Below are positions 34,849-46,730 of a DNA stretch of 64,000 nucleotides, in pieces. How positions within the stretch are numbered: position 1 is the stretch's first letter; each line of letters starts with the position of its first letter. Both the position numbers and the translations under genes were made by a program. The DNA is from Vitellaria paradoxa (Eukaryota; Streptophyta; Magnoliopsida; Ericales; Sapotaceae): the NCBI GenBank assembly GCA_019916065.1, contig CM034236.1, positions 25,430,358 through 25,494,357 of the forward strand, given 5' to 3'. The notes below the pieces were generated by a model that did no database searches, was not told the origin of the DNA, and was given only the letters and a program-made list of their open reading frames with translations.

Positions 34849-36795
34849 CATGCAACGAAATCATGGGGTACACAAACAATTGCTAAAACATCCATGTCAT
34901 GCAAATGTTTATTCAAATCAAAACAAATACTCAAATCTAAGCTACCACAATGTCTATTTCGTAGGAACACATAGCTACACTTAGCGCGTGAGGTAAGCCC
35001 TTTAAACCCTTAGGTTCCCCCTAGTGGATGAGTAAGGTCTCGTGAGAGTTTATAGTGATGCTACCCACAAACATCTATGGTATGGTCTCAAGGTGTCAAA
35101 GAGTGATTAAGGTCAACAATGGCTCAAGTTTAAGCCGAACAAGTCATAAAATTCAAATATTATGTGTAATTCCCAAGTTCTAGCATGAATGCATGTGCTA
35201 TCAAAATTGGAAGAGCATGTGTGCAAAACAATATCATTCATTCAACAAGGTCTCGAGAGCATAATCGGAACTAAGTTTTGACTTCAAAAGCTCACAAGGT
35301 AGATCACTCATAGAAAGAAACTCACTCATCAAGGGTTCACTTATACCTATGAGCATAAAATGCTCTCCTAGTTGCACACAACCTCACAAATAAGTGAGTG
35401 AATTGAATTGAAGTTTCGAGTGGACAGCTCATATCAAAAAGTTCCAATGCCATGCAATGAATCACACCACACAACCTACACAAGACCACTACATGCACAC
35501 ACAAGAGTTGCTCGCTTAGAATCCACTAGGTCTTTGATCTGGTTGTAACTTGGCCATGGGTAAAGGTTAAACAATGAAAGTTATGGAAATCAAAGCACAT
35601 GCCTTGGGATAAATATGCTCAAGTATGCACAGGTCCCAAACTACCCATTTCCTTTCTATACCCCCACCAACAACATGAAGCTTATTCAAACTAAATACTA
35701 CCCTTGGGACAATTGCAAATAATGTTCAAGTCCCATAATTTCATAACAAAGGAATGATAATTTTTTTCCTTTTTTTTTCTTTTTTCTATTTTTCTTTTTT
35801 TTATCTTTTTTTCTTTTTTTTTTTCTCTTTTTTTTCATTTTTTTTTGAAATAATGAAATAAACATAAGCTAAATTCTCCACCCAATATTCCCTCTCAATA
35901 TGCTCTCAAAAGTTTCTATTCCCAACCCTCATTCACATCACTGACATTAAGGCACTTTTCACAACCCAAGACATGTGAGGGTAAGGCTTAAAAGTGTGTG
36001 AATAAGGTTAAGGGATAATATATGAGGTGGGAGCCAAAAATATATATATATATATATATATATATCAACACTTTATTAAAAGCTTTCAAGTTGGTTCCTC
36101 GGGTAATTTCATATTAAGGAAGGATAAAAAGGCCCAACAATAGCAAAGATGGCCTAGTATCATGTTCAAAGCTTACAACAACTCATATGCACCAAATGAA
36201 ACTCATGCAAGTGTGTGAGATGCAATGGATGCATTGGAATTCAAAGTGAAGAGTAAAGGAGCTATGATCATGTGCAACCCCTCAAAAATAGAACAAAAGG
36301 CTCAAAAGCTCACCATAGGGGTATAAGTCTCCACCTAGTCCAAGGATGCTCAATTGACCAATGTTACTCAAAGTTCACTCTTAAGCACATAAGTTCTTCC
36401 ATGATAGCCAAGAATGCACAAGGTCATAACACATTCAACTTAAACTAAGTTTCCCGTCAAAGCTTAAACATGACTCATTTATCACTCTCTCACTCAAATT
36501 CACCATCAACTAAACCAAAAAGGGCCAACATGCAGGTAAAAATGTGCTAAGTCATGTATGTAAGCTCAAAGATGCTCAAAATTTGAAAAATTTGACAATT
36601 TTAACACAAAGGGTCATCATGTGAACTCTACCCCCTAACCTAAACTAAACATTGTCCTCAATGTGAGAACTATGGGAGACAAGTGGGTCCATAGTGTGCA
36701 AAGTGAGCATGATGATAATGAGCATAAAGATCAATCAATATGTAACACATAAGCTAAGCATGCACCCAAAACGAGAACCCCATAGTAATAAAGAA
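34849..36795 (-). other. E6 3' non-coding region (LTR-proximal part)
   Basis: No open frame is supported. It contains a long poly-pyrimidine tract on the plus strand (about 35757-35846), an AT microsatellite (about 36041-36064) and the upstream hairpin/G-tract module (36631-36664). The region is strongly similar, inverted, to E7 54700-56520, so it is a conserved part of the gag-only family and not random filler. Confidence 0.75.
36631..36664 (-). promoter_or_regulatory. Hairpin plus G tract (upstream module) in E6
   Basis: On the minus strand ACATTG-AGGA-CAATGT (36664-36649; 6-bp stem, 4-nt loop) is followed by TTAGTTTAGGTTAGGGGG (G tract 36635-36631). It matches the E7 module at 54703-54736. 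It lies about 1.8 kb upstream of the 3' LTR. Confidence 0.5.
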
Positions 36796-38594
36796 TGACC
36801 GCTTATGGAAAGTGCGTCTAAATTAACCTTTAAGTGCAAGGGTGTACGGTGTAGTTTTAACTCGGTGAGTCCAAGGTCGAATTCACAAGGAGCCTATATT
36901 ATTTAGTTTCTAGGTTATAATGGAAATCCTAAATTTGAATGTAAACTAAGTTTGAAAGTTAATTAAAACTAATTCCTAGGGTTTTGCAAGTTCAAAATGT
37001 AAACTAAAACGAATTAACAACTTATTACCAAAATTCCAGCAATTTAAAATTGATTTTTTTTTATTCAAGGAATAAAATATTAACTAAACGAATTTTTCCT
37101 AATTTAAATGCGCAGCAAAATAATCTAATCTAAAAACTGCAACGTAAATGCTTAAATTAAATCAAACGAAGGCAATTCAATTAATAAGCAAATAAATTTG
37201 AAAAGTCCTTGATCCAACTATCAATTCCGGGTAGTTTACGTCTTCACTATGGGATGAGTTGTAATACTTGCGTTAAAACCTAAATTAGGATTTATTCAAA
37301 AATTATTGAGAAAGTTTTAATCAAAAGCTTTTACTAGTGATTACAGAGAATATAGTCAAAAACTTCTGTTTTCGAAGGGTTTTCAAACAATCCTATTCGA
37401 ATTCAGATTCAAATCCAATTCTTCTAGTTTATCCAAAATTATTAAGAAAATTTTAATCGAAAACCTTTACTAGTGATTACAGAGAATATAGTCAAAGGTT
37501 TTCGTTTTCGAATGATTCTGAAATAAACTAATTCAAATTAAGATTCAAAATCTGAATTTTCAGTTCTTCAAAATTATTAAGAAAATTTTAATCGAAAACC
37601 CTTACCAGTGATTATAGAGAATATAGTCAAAGGTTTTCGTTTTCGAAAGTTTTTGAAAGACCTGAATTAGGTTTTAAGAAGTGTAGATCCCTACGCATGA
37701 GCTTTCGCAAACCATGCGAAGGGTCTACGCAAACGTCTCAAAGTTGTAGACCCCTACGCATGAGCGTTCGCAACTCTGCGAAGGGTCTACGTACATCCCA
37801 TATATCAGAGTAAACTACCCTTTCTTGATTCGTTGAATCAAGAACTAGGGTTTCTACGCTAGCATGCTTGTAAACGAAACGAATATATTCATCGAAGACA
37901 TATTTAAAGGGTTTGCTAAATCAAACAATGAAACAAGATTATTAAACGACTAAATCAAAATTAAAGATGCGAAATCAATCAAACTTCTATTTCGAATATT
38001 CAAATAGTATCATTAATTCAAGAAAGAATTGTAACGTACTCAGAAACAAACTTCGAAATAAAACGCTGAATGGTAGCTGCTGAAGCAAATGCGATGAAAG
38101 CTCTGAAACCACGTAAGAACATCAATGTAAGTAAAACAAAACCCTCCAAAATTTCTAGACGAATGAAAAATATAGAGAAAAGAAGAAAAAGAAGAAGTAG
38201 AAGAAGTCTCTCAAGTCGGCCCTCAAGCAGTCCTTTTATAACTTGTAAAAGAAACCCTAAAACTTAAATTGCCTGCGCGATGATCCACCACACTGTGGTC
38301 CGGACCATGCACCAGGTGGTCCGGACCACAGAAGCCTGTTTTCTACACTTTTGCTCCTTATTTGCCGCTAAGTCCTTGGGGTACTCCGAGCCATCTTGAA
38401 CGAAGTTGGTTCGATATCCTCCCCTTCATCTCCAAAGTCACTATCTTCTTCATTTAATTCACCGTTTTCCCTGCAATTAAGAAAACAAACCTTATAAGTG
38501 ATAAAATAATGATAATTCTTCAAAATAAAGTACTCAATTACCTTAATAACCATGAAAACGTGGAGTTTGTAATTACACTTTTCAAGTGTAATCA
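36796..38594 (-). repeat. Solo LTR of the E1/E2/E5 family inside E6
   Basis: This 1.80-kb LTR reads TGATTACACTTGAAAAG (38594) to AGCGGTCA (36796) on the minus strand. It is bounded by AAGAA at 36791-36795 and 38595-38599, an exact 5-bp target duplication. No internal sequence flanks it, so the full element was lost by LTR-LTR recombination. It contains three similar blocks ('tttaccagtgattacagagaatatagtcaaa' type) at about 37320, 37460 and 37600, an internal tandem duplication of about 140 bp. Palindromes TGGTCCGGACCA (about 38296 and 38320) lie upstream of TTATAAAAGG (38241-38232). Confidence 0.93.
38232..38336 (-). promoter_or_regulatory. Palindrome pair and TATA in the solo LTR of E6
   Basis: GTGGTCCGGACCACC and GTGGTCCGGACCATG (38288-38336) are the best-preserved copies of the palindrome. 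They lie about 50-95 bp upstream of TTATAAAAGG on the element strand. Confidence 0.5.
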
Positions 38595-38937
38595 AAGAAC
38601 ACCCCCAACCTAATTTCTACAGCATTTCCAACAACAACCAACAACATACATCCAAGTGTTATGCTCAAAATGTAGAAACAAAAGGTAAAAAGGGTGGATA
38701 TTACCTCGAGGGCTTCCTTATTTGAAGAAAAGAAAAAACTATACAAGAGACAAGGTTAGGAAGAAAATAAAAGAAAAAGAAAGGGAAAATAAGACAAGAG
38801 AGAGTTAGTAGAAAAGAAGAAATAAAAATAAGAGAAAAGAAAATAAGAGAGGAAAATCAAACCAAAAAAAAAGAAATAAGAAAATAAGAAAAAGAAAACT
38901 CTAATCTACTATGTACAAAGGAAACAAAGAAAAAGGG

Positions 38938-40419
38938 TTATCCAACACCCTCTCTATCCCATGCGTCCACAAATGGTTTAAGAAATAAAATGTTCTCTTC
39001 TGGCCCATGAAGCACCGAAGGTGGACGCTCCTTGGATGTAAAACACATCAAGGGATGTAAGGCCAAGTGAGATTCATGAAACCTCAGATGTGGCCATAAT
39101 GCATGTAAGGACATGGACATGGACATAGCGGGTTCAATCAGTCTCTCGATGCCCAGAAAATCAACGTACTCACCCCTAATGTCTACTTCCTCCCCCCAAT
39201 GATAATCAGTCACAATGTAATCACTCACAATTCCCAGAGTAAGACTCTTAGATGGGGCTAAGTCAAGAGGTGAGAGGTGCACACCACTCTCAACCTTCGG
39301 TGTATAAGTGAGTGAAAAAGGATCTACCCACTCAATGATATGCTCCTCGGGTAATGTAACTTGTAATTGCTCAAAGGGAGTCAAAAGACTCTTAATAGGG
39401 CCCGTGGTGGTCTGGGTGGGTAGAGCATCAAACTCATTAGTAGGAAAGGACTGTATGTCTCCCTGACTCTCAAACGGTGGTAAAGAAATCTCCTGAATGG
39501 GAGAGTCCACAGGAAAATGAGAAAGACACTCATCCCAAACATCATCCCTAGTGTGGTTAGGGCAATTTTCCCACTAGGTGCCTACGATCTCAAATTGTGC
39601 ATCATAAGGTTCACTAGGCCAATAATCTCAGGGCTCCTCAGACTGGCCCTCAGTGAGTAGAACAAGGTTAGGACATGCAAAATCTGAGTAATCAGGCTCC
39701 ACGCATACGCTACTTCCAAGGGATGGATCATGAAGGTCTAATGAAGTAGAAGCATGCGGGAAAAGGTCAGTGTGGCTTTCAAGTACATATGGTTCAAATC
39801 TAGGTTCAAGTCTTTCCCGTGGCTTGGTGTGTTCATAGAAAAATTCAAGGAATGACCATGCCTTACCTGGTGTGAGGTCAAGAAATTCCTTCCCCAAGAC
39901 TATATCAAATGCCTGGTGCAACTCATGAGGGAAAGCATTGTATAATATGGCTATGATGTCCCCTAACTCTAATCCATGACTTAGGAAAGTGTCCAAAAAT
40001 ATGTTAAATCTCTCCTAGCATTTATAAAATACTTCACCCCTCTTTTGATAAAAATTTCTAATTTGAAAGCCATGGGTGAAGGTTTGATGAATTGGGAGGA
40101 AATGTTCAATAAAAGCTTGACAACATTGATCCCAAGTGGTCCATTCACCAAAATCATAGCACCAGTCACTAGCCACATTTTGTAAAGACAAAGGAAAGAA
40201 CATGAACCTAAGCCTCTTACTCATTCTAACATCATCACATAAGCCACACACTGCCTCAAACCTATCAAGATGAAGACATGGGTCTTCCTCTTCGTGCCCG
40301 AAAAATTGGGGTAATTGGTGATAGGTCTCCAATGTGTAGTCATATCCAAATTGGTTATTTAGAGACTCAATGTAGGCTTGGGCATCAAAGGGACCATGAT
40401 TGAAATCACCAAAATCCAT
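38938..40419 (-). pseudogene. E6 gag-like protein, about 494 codons, three in-frame stops
   Basis: Minus-strand frame from ATG at 40419 (MDFGDFNHGPFDAQAYIESL) to a stop at 38938-38940. Residues about 40-190 look like the Retrotrans_gag capsid region: LPQFFGHEEEDPCLHLDRFE, MFFPLSLQNVASDWCYDFGE, WTTWDQCCQAFIEHFLPIHQ, GFQIRNFYQKRGEVFYKC, then IIAILYNAFPHELHQAFD. There is no zinc knuckle. The C-terminal half (DYSDFACPNLV, SPIQEISLPPFES, EEHIIEWVDPFSLTYTPKVE, YVDFLGIERLIEP, GPEENILFLKPFV) is conserved in E7 but unlike any domain I know. In-frame stops are at codons 135, 264 and 282, where E7 has TGG, CGA and GAG. The start is supported by homology with E7. Confidence 0.85.
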
Positions 40420-40664
40420 GTCTATGATAAGAAAACAAAAATCAAAACAAAATGAGAGAAAAGAAAAACTATACTAAAATGCAACCTAAGTTAACTAACA
40501 TGCAAGCTAGGTTATATGATATGCACATGAATATGTTACAATGCAAAAGAAAAAAAACTACTAACAAAGACATAGAGGGAAGGAACAATTCACCCAATTT
40601 CTCAACTGAACTCCCCTTAACTCCCAAGTCTAGCGCTTAGTTGCCCTCCCCAGCAATGGCGCCA
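40420..40664 (-). promoter_or_regulatory. E6 leader and tRNA-Asp primer-binding site
   Basis: The primer site TGGCGCCATTGCTG on the minus strand (40664-40651) lies 6 nt inside the LTR end and matches the plant tRNA-Asp 3' end with few changes. The leader to the gag ATG is about 230 nt and AT-rich. A TTTCTTATCATAG|ACATG sequence just before the ATG resembles a 3' splice site. Confidence 0.8.
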
Positions 40665-40670
40665 AAAACT

Positions 40671-42522
40671 TGACCGACCCTAAAACGTGTTCGGGTTCTA
40701 CCTCTCAAGTGCAAGAGGGTGGTTGTAGTCTTACTCAATAAGAACCAAGGTCATCTCCATAGGGAGGGCTTTGTTAAAAGCTCCTAGACTTGTTCTCTTT
40801 AGTTAGTAGGTGAACCTAAGTTAACTTAAACTAATTTTAGATTTACAAGGTGTTTGAATATGGTTGGGTTGAGAATGATGGAGTGTAGGAATTGTGATTC
40901 TAAATTAAAATAAAAACACTACAAATAAAATAACGAAGACAATCTTGGCTTTGAACCAAATTCGGTAGTGGGATAGTAATGGTTTACTCAAACGCGTTTG
41001 TTACTCAACCTAGCAATTGCACATGCTTTGCTAGGTCGGAAGATATTTCATTAAAACCTAATTTATGGAACTTAAAGTAAGCGGAGGCTTTTGAAATTAG
41101 TTTCGGACTCATCGGGACATTGAATCAAACACATAATATGCACGAGTGTTAACTCGTAACCAGGCTTCGATTGTAACACGGATGAATCGATTTCTTAAGA
41201 AAACCTCAATTTATGGTTTTATTAAAATAGGTTCCAAATCACCGAGCCATTGAGCCAACCACTTGGTGTGGCCAATCGTAACCAAGCTCTGGTTATAACA
41301 CGGGTGATTGATTTCGTAAGAAAAACTAATTTGGGTTTTGGAAAATAAGAGCCTAACTCACCAAGACATTGAACCAAACACTTGGTATGCACAAGTGCAA
41401 CCAAGCTACGGTTGTAACACGGGTGAGTAGGTTTCGAAAGAACCCTAGCTTACTATGAGATTCCGTTTAAAGATTAAAAGATATTACAATTAAAAATATT
41501 TTTTCACATTCGAATTCATCGAACTACCACACTACCCTCAATGATTTGAAGCCAAGAATAAACCCTAGCCTAACATACATGAACTTCGAAGAGAAAAACA
41601 AACTTGTAAATCATCTATTAACGTAAAATGAAAACCGAAAACAAAAAGAAGACGTTGAAGACTAATGGAGCGAAAAGAAATATGAAATAAATCTGAACTT
41701 TAAACTTGGAATTGAAATAGTTAAATGCGAAGCAACTTACATGTATTCAAGAAGAACTACTATCGATTCAAAGCTTCCAATCCAAACCCTAATCTGATGA
41801 ATGTTTGAGAATGATAATCCATAAGAGTACTTGAAAGCTTCAATCCAAAAGCAAAACCCTACTCTAGTTTAGGCTATTTACAACTGAAAAGAAAAGAAAA
41901 GAAAAAAAAGTATGTAAAAAGCTCTCTTGAGCCTAATTTGAAAATCCCCTTTATATATGGCTACAATGAAGGGTAAAAAGGGTATATCACTTTACATAAA
42001 GAAAATCAAAAGTCAGAAGTGATGGGCGCCCATGATTGATGTTGGGCACCCGTGGCCTAGCTGTCCAAGGTGTTTGATGTAGTCTTCAATTAAACAGCTC
42101 CACAAACCACTCTCGGCGAGCGCCCGTCTGATTAAGGGTGGGGTGCCCGTGGGAATTGAGGGGTGCCCGTGATAATGAGGGGTACCCGTGGATAGCCTCC
42201 ACCAACTGCTCGACTAAATTCCTTTGAGACTTAAGACTTTCCTCCAAAAACATCTCTCGGCGGGCGCCCATCTGATTAAGGGTGGGGCGCTCGTGATAAT
42301 AAGGGGCAGCCATGCTACTCCACCTTCATCCACAGCTTTGATTCCTTGCTCTTTAAACTCTTCCTTTCACCCTTCCCTCCTCAAATAAAGCATTAAAGAC
42401 CTACAAACACCCACAAGAATGTAAATTAGCTCACTTCATTACAACTTATGAAGTTTATGTGCATAAAACACTTAAAACTAATTGCAAAATCATGTTGAAA
42501 TAACATTATATGTGCTCAATTA
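40671..42522 (-). repeat. E6 5' LTR
   Basis: This 1.85-kb LTR reads TAATTGAGCACATA (42522; the first bases are TA in place of TG) to GGGTCGGTCA (40671). It matches 32976-34811 almost throughout. Differences are mostly transitions plus small indels, including loss of one 'gggcgcccgtgg...' unit pattern in the array. GC-palindrome array at 42027-42312 and TATA at 41949-41957. Confidence 0.92.
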
Positions 42523-43580
42523 ATATGGAGGTCGGTATTGATTCATTGCATGGATGGGAGTTCACTAGATGGCTGACCTTGCACAACCTCTCTACCGATA
42601 GGGATACTAGGACAATCATTTGTCCTATAAGCTTGACTATCACGCACTATGCAATAGACATTTATTGCAGGTTCCTTAGTGGTATGTGCATTCTTTTTAA
42701 TTTTTAGGGTCTCAATCTCTTGTGTGAGTGTTGCTAACCTTGCCTTAAAATCATCAGTTTCATTTAATTGATGCAAACCTCGAATGGAGGTGCCACTAGT
42801 AGTTTGAGTATTGAGAGACTCGTGGTATCCCATGTTTGTGCATTCTCAGCTAAAAATTCGAAATAATTGTAAGCTTCCTCGGCTGCCTTATCATAGAACT
42901 GCCCCTTACACATTGTCTCCACAAATTATTTCAATTGTGGCGTCAGTGATCCATAAAAGATACTAGTAAGGCGCCAAATTTCAAATCCATGATGAGGACA
43001 TGAATGTAAGAGAGTTTTGAACCTCTCCTAACTTTGATAGAATGTCTCACCATGTTGTGGAGCAAAATTCAAAATTTGATGCTGAACTGCATCAGTTTTG
43101 TTAGGAAGGAAAATTTTGCATTTCATCCTATGTGTGAATGGAATTTGATGGTAAGAATTCAAACCATCTAGCAGCCATATCTTGCAATGAGAATGGAAAA
43201 AGCTTAAGAAAAACTAATTCTATTAGGCATCCCTGATCCTTAATAGTGACACAAATGTTCCTAAACTGTGTTAAGTGATCATATGGATTTTTCGAGTCCA
43301 TACCATGGAAAGTAGGTAACAATTGTATCATTCCTAGTTTGAAGTGGAATGCTTGGTTTTCAGGCCAAATTATACAAGATTCAGGAGTATGCCTATTTTG
43401 CTGCAGGATATCCCTCATGGATCACCTAGCAGTAACAACTTGTTCTTCAGCCATTTCTAAGATTGGTTTAGGAAATCTAGGGTTTTGAAATTCTCTTAAA
43501 GGATTTTCAGGTTCAAGGAAAGGATTTAGAAACTCAGAACGCTCTAATCAATTGTCATCACCACGAGCCCAAAAGTTCAT
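42523..43580 (-). pseudogene. E5 gag N-terminal part
   Basis: Starts at ATG 43580-43578 (MNFWARGDDN). It has the gag text MRDILQQNRHTPESCIIWPE, LGMIQLLPTFHGMDSKNPYD, VFLKLFPFSLQDMAARWFEF, then a frame-broken stretch (about 43125-42840), then LHQLNETDDFKARLATLTQE and a zinc knuckle that has lost its second Cys and its His (CIVRDSQAYRTNDC). It continues after E6 at 32970. Multiple stops. Confidence 0.85.
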
Positions 43581-43784
43581 AAGCTAGGAAAAATATACTG
43601 AATGGAGGGACTATGGTCTAAACCAGAGATTTAGGTGTTCAGACCACAGAGCAAGGTTATGGGACTTAAGAAGATTTTTAGGTGATTTTTAAGTTTTTTT
43701 TTTTTTTGAAAATTAAATTTTATCCTTAAATTCTAATAACCTAAAAACTAAGATTGGCGGTCCTCAGCAACGATCCCAAAAACT

Positions 43785-45225
43785 AGACCGCTTCTAGAAT
43801 GTGCGTCTAATTAACCCCCAAGTGCAAGGGTGTGCGGTGTAGTTTTAACTCAGTGAGTCCGAGGTCGAATCCACAGAGAACCTAAGTTTCATTTTCTAGG
43901 TCTAAGATTTTCTACGCCTAGTTCTAGAATTAATTTGAAACAAAATCAAACAAGAGTTTCAACAATATTCCTAAGTTTGTTCTAACAAATACAAGTAGCA
44001 AGAACTGGTAGTAACTAATCTTAAAGAAAGCAAACAAGATCAATTCAAGAATTAAATATAATGAGTTAAAACCCTTGATTTAACATTCAAGTTCAGGTGG
44101 AATAAAATTAAATCATATCAGTGCTTTAATTACCAATTAAAGTTTCATGTCGAATGGAAAAATTAATTGGAGAATATCATCGTTAAAGCTCCTTCAAAAA
44201 TCCACAATACTCAATTTCATACTCACGTCTAATGGATTATGAAATCGAAAAGTTTGTTCTTAGGAAAACACTTGTGGTTTCAAACCTAATCTTTTCGTTT
44301 CAAGATTTTCAAGAAAGTTAAAGATTCAAAAACCTTTATCAGTGATTATCAGAATATGATCAAAATCTTTTGTTTTCAAAGGTTCTTTAAATAAAACAAT
44401 CAAATTTGAACAACTAATGTAGATGTTTATGCTTTTGCGTATTCATCTACGAAACCTTAGCACATAACATGATTCAAACATTAGTAGATGTTTACGCTTT
44501 TGCGTATTCATCTATGAAACCCTAGCACATAACATGATTCAAACATTCCACCTTCCCTATAAAATTAAATCAAGGAAAACGATCTACGTAACATTGTGTA
44601 GAAATCCATATGCATAAATCAATAAATAAACAAGAAATAAGAAGATTAAATGAAAAAGAAGAAATCTGGAAATTTTTATTAAACTAAGAAAACAAAATAC
44701 CATACTTCGAAGAATGGAAAGAATGACGAACAATCATGAAAGCTGAAACAAACCCACAAACTACTGCACAAATCTTGAAAAACATCTTCAGATAATTGAA
44801 AAACAAACTCTCTAAACCCTAAAAAAAACTCTTTAGAATGTCAGGAAGAAGTCCCTACAAACAGCTGTGCATCCTCTTTTTTATATACCATCCCAAACCC
44901 TGAAGAAAATGAAATAAAAATTAATCCCGCGTGTCCTAGGTGTCGAGACAGTAGTGGGCTCCCAAACTCCCTTTTCTTCAGCTTCTTATCCTGCCGTCCT
45001 GAAGATGTTTGGACACCCATCCCATGCAAGTGCACCACAAGCTATCCTTCATCGTTTTCTTCGTCTTTGGCACTCCCAATTGCTTCGATTGAACCATTTT
45101 CACTACAATTAAGAAAAATAAACTGTATTAGTGTAAAAAGTAACAAAACGCATAAATAAATTAAGAAAATGTATGATTTTATGTTAAAATAGGGTTTTTG
45201 TAATTACACTTTTCAAGTGTAATCA
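43785..45225 (-). repeat. E5 5' LTR
   Basis: This 1.44-kb LTR reads TGATTACACTTGAAAAG (45225) to GCGGTCT (43785; the final A is changed). A decayed primer site lies just left (about 43755-43780). The palindrome cluster is largely lost (44930-45020). There is an exact-looking 65-70-bp tandem duplication at about 44425-44545 ('gtagatgtttatgcttttgcgt' type blocks). The right flank (45226) is not E3 or E4 sequence. Confidence 0.87.
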
Positions 45226-46730
45226 ATAGCTAACTCCGTACCACTCCTATATTATTTTAACTAGTAGTCAATAATATAATTATGACAAGCACTTTTAATT
45301 GAATAATTTAGCTTGTCATGTTGTAATGAAAACTACATTTTCTAGAAATTTATTAAAAAAATATTATGAGAGAAGAAGAAAATGAAAAGGGAATGGCGAT
45401 GTTTGGTGAATAGGTCCAATTGGTTCGGGTTCATAATGAATCTAGAATAAGCCTAATTTTTATTAGGTCAAAAAAATTATGTTTAAATTTTAAAAGTTGA
45501 AAAAATTCAACTTTTAAAAGCTGCCCACTAATTAAGGGATGAGTGTTTACTAGTAGTAGTAAAACTAATTTACGATTGGATAGGCATTCAAGTTTTCGTA
45601 GGCATTGAAGTATATTTGGCTTTTTATATATGATTTTTTGGCATTGTCTTTGTATGCATGATTTTCCCCCCTTTTTGTGTGTACAATGAAAATTGAGAAA
45701 TTGTAGAGACAACCATGTGGGGACATTGGGCTGCAAATTTGGAATTAATATGGTTAATGAGTTGGAAGGGCAATCTAGAGGATAAGCTTCCCGGCAATCT
45801 GCAATTAATATTGTGATTCAAGTTTTGCAATAAATTTAGAGTTTTGTGAATTGTTTCAATCCTAACCCCTCACATACACACTATAATTCACTACCACAAT
45901 TTTTTGTTCATTAGAGTCAAATGTTGAGCTAAACCAAATTAAAGTTTCAGTGCATTCAGATTAACTAACATATATATGTTTTATCAAAGCATCCTACAAG
46001 TTGAGTCTTATAATTAATTAACATATTAAGCACCCTTAATCAATTGTTAACAATTGCAAACTATACTTCTTTAGTCATTTATAGGGTAGGAGCAAACACC
46101 AAATGCTTGAACACTCCTAAGAGTTGAGTCTTATAATTGTGGGCTATTATTTTTCAAGCAATTTTCAAGCTAGGCCAAGTTCATTAACCAAAAATTGCAA
46201 GCTGTTTCTTAGTCTTCCCAGGTACATAAAATCCATTTATTATTTGTTAGAACTTCGAATATTGTTGCTTAGTCAGAAGAGATTTTGTGTTGATTTGTTG
46301 AAAATAAGTTACTTTACTTTGCACAAACCCTATTTTTTGAAAAGTGATACTTTAAGATAGATCATGCTACCCTTTCCTAGATTCCTTATCATCTTTGTTC
46401 AGGTCCTATATAAATTAAATTCTATGATACTTGTACTTTTTCTTTTTTTAGGGAAGAGTTTAGTGCTTGTTAATTTGATTTGACAATTTTAGTAATTTAA
46501 TTGTGCATCCTACTTGGATGACCTTTTATCACTTTTTAAGATATTTTCCTTGCTTTGCTACCTTAGGATAGAACCAATTTGCATCGTGCATTCTAAAATG
46601 AGATAAAGCCAACCATCTTTTACTATAAAGTTAAGAGATATTGTCTATGTACTGTGCATGATGCATGAATTAATTAATTACTAAAACATATTTTTAAGTT
46701 ATCAAGACGTTCATTTTAACATTTGAAAGG
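45226..46730. other. Unassigned AT-rich stretch upstream of the CACTA transposase
   Basis: No coding sequence is supported. It contains a perfect 14-bp inverted repeat with a 4-nt loop (45488-45519, TTTTAAAAGTTGAA arms) and a CACTACCACAATT at about 45889 that matches the CACTA 3' terminus (CACTACTAGAATT) at 11 of 13 positions. It lacks the short repeats seen near the 3' end of the CACTA element. It is either the 5' subterminal region and promoter of the CACTA element, or partly other sequence. Confidence 0.4.

Larger units (their letters stand above)
32976..42522 (-). mobile_element. E6: gag-only (TR-GAG-type) LTR retrotransposon with both LTRs and target duplication
   Basis: Complete minus-strand insertion bounded by ATATG at 32971-32975 and 42523-42527. 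Order on the element strand: 5' LTR (42522-40671), tRNA-Asp primer site (40664-40651), gag-like frame (40419-38938), a long non-coding 3' region holding a solo LTR of another family (36796-38594), polypurine tract, and 3' LTR (34811-32976). No protease, RT, RNase H or integrase is present. It must have relied on an autonomous helper; Athila-like elements such as E1, E3 and E5 share its primer-site type. Confidence 0.93.
31367..45225 (-). mobile_element. E5: Athila-like element, 3' half deleted, split by E6
   Basis: Minus-strand element with a 5' LTR (43785-45225), gag N-terminal part (42523-43580), then E6 (32976-42522), then the rest of gag and protease (31367-32970). RT, RNase H, integrase and the 3' LTR are absent, ending at the junction with E4. 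It is closely related to E1, and its protease-gag reading frame is better preserved than E1's. Confidence 0.87.

Noticed and set aside
45488..45519. Perfect 14-bp inverted repeat (TTTTAAAAGTTGAA arms) as a terminator or MITE
   Set aside because: No target duplication or further terminal similarity is visible. An AT-rich hairpin of this size can arise by chance, and nothing nearby depends on it.
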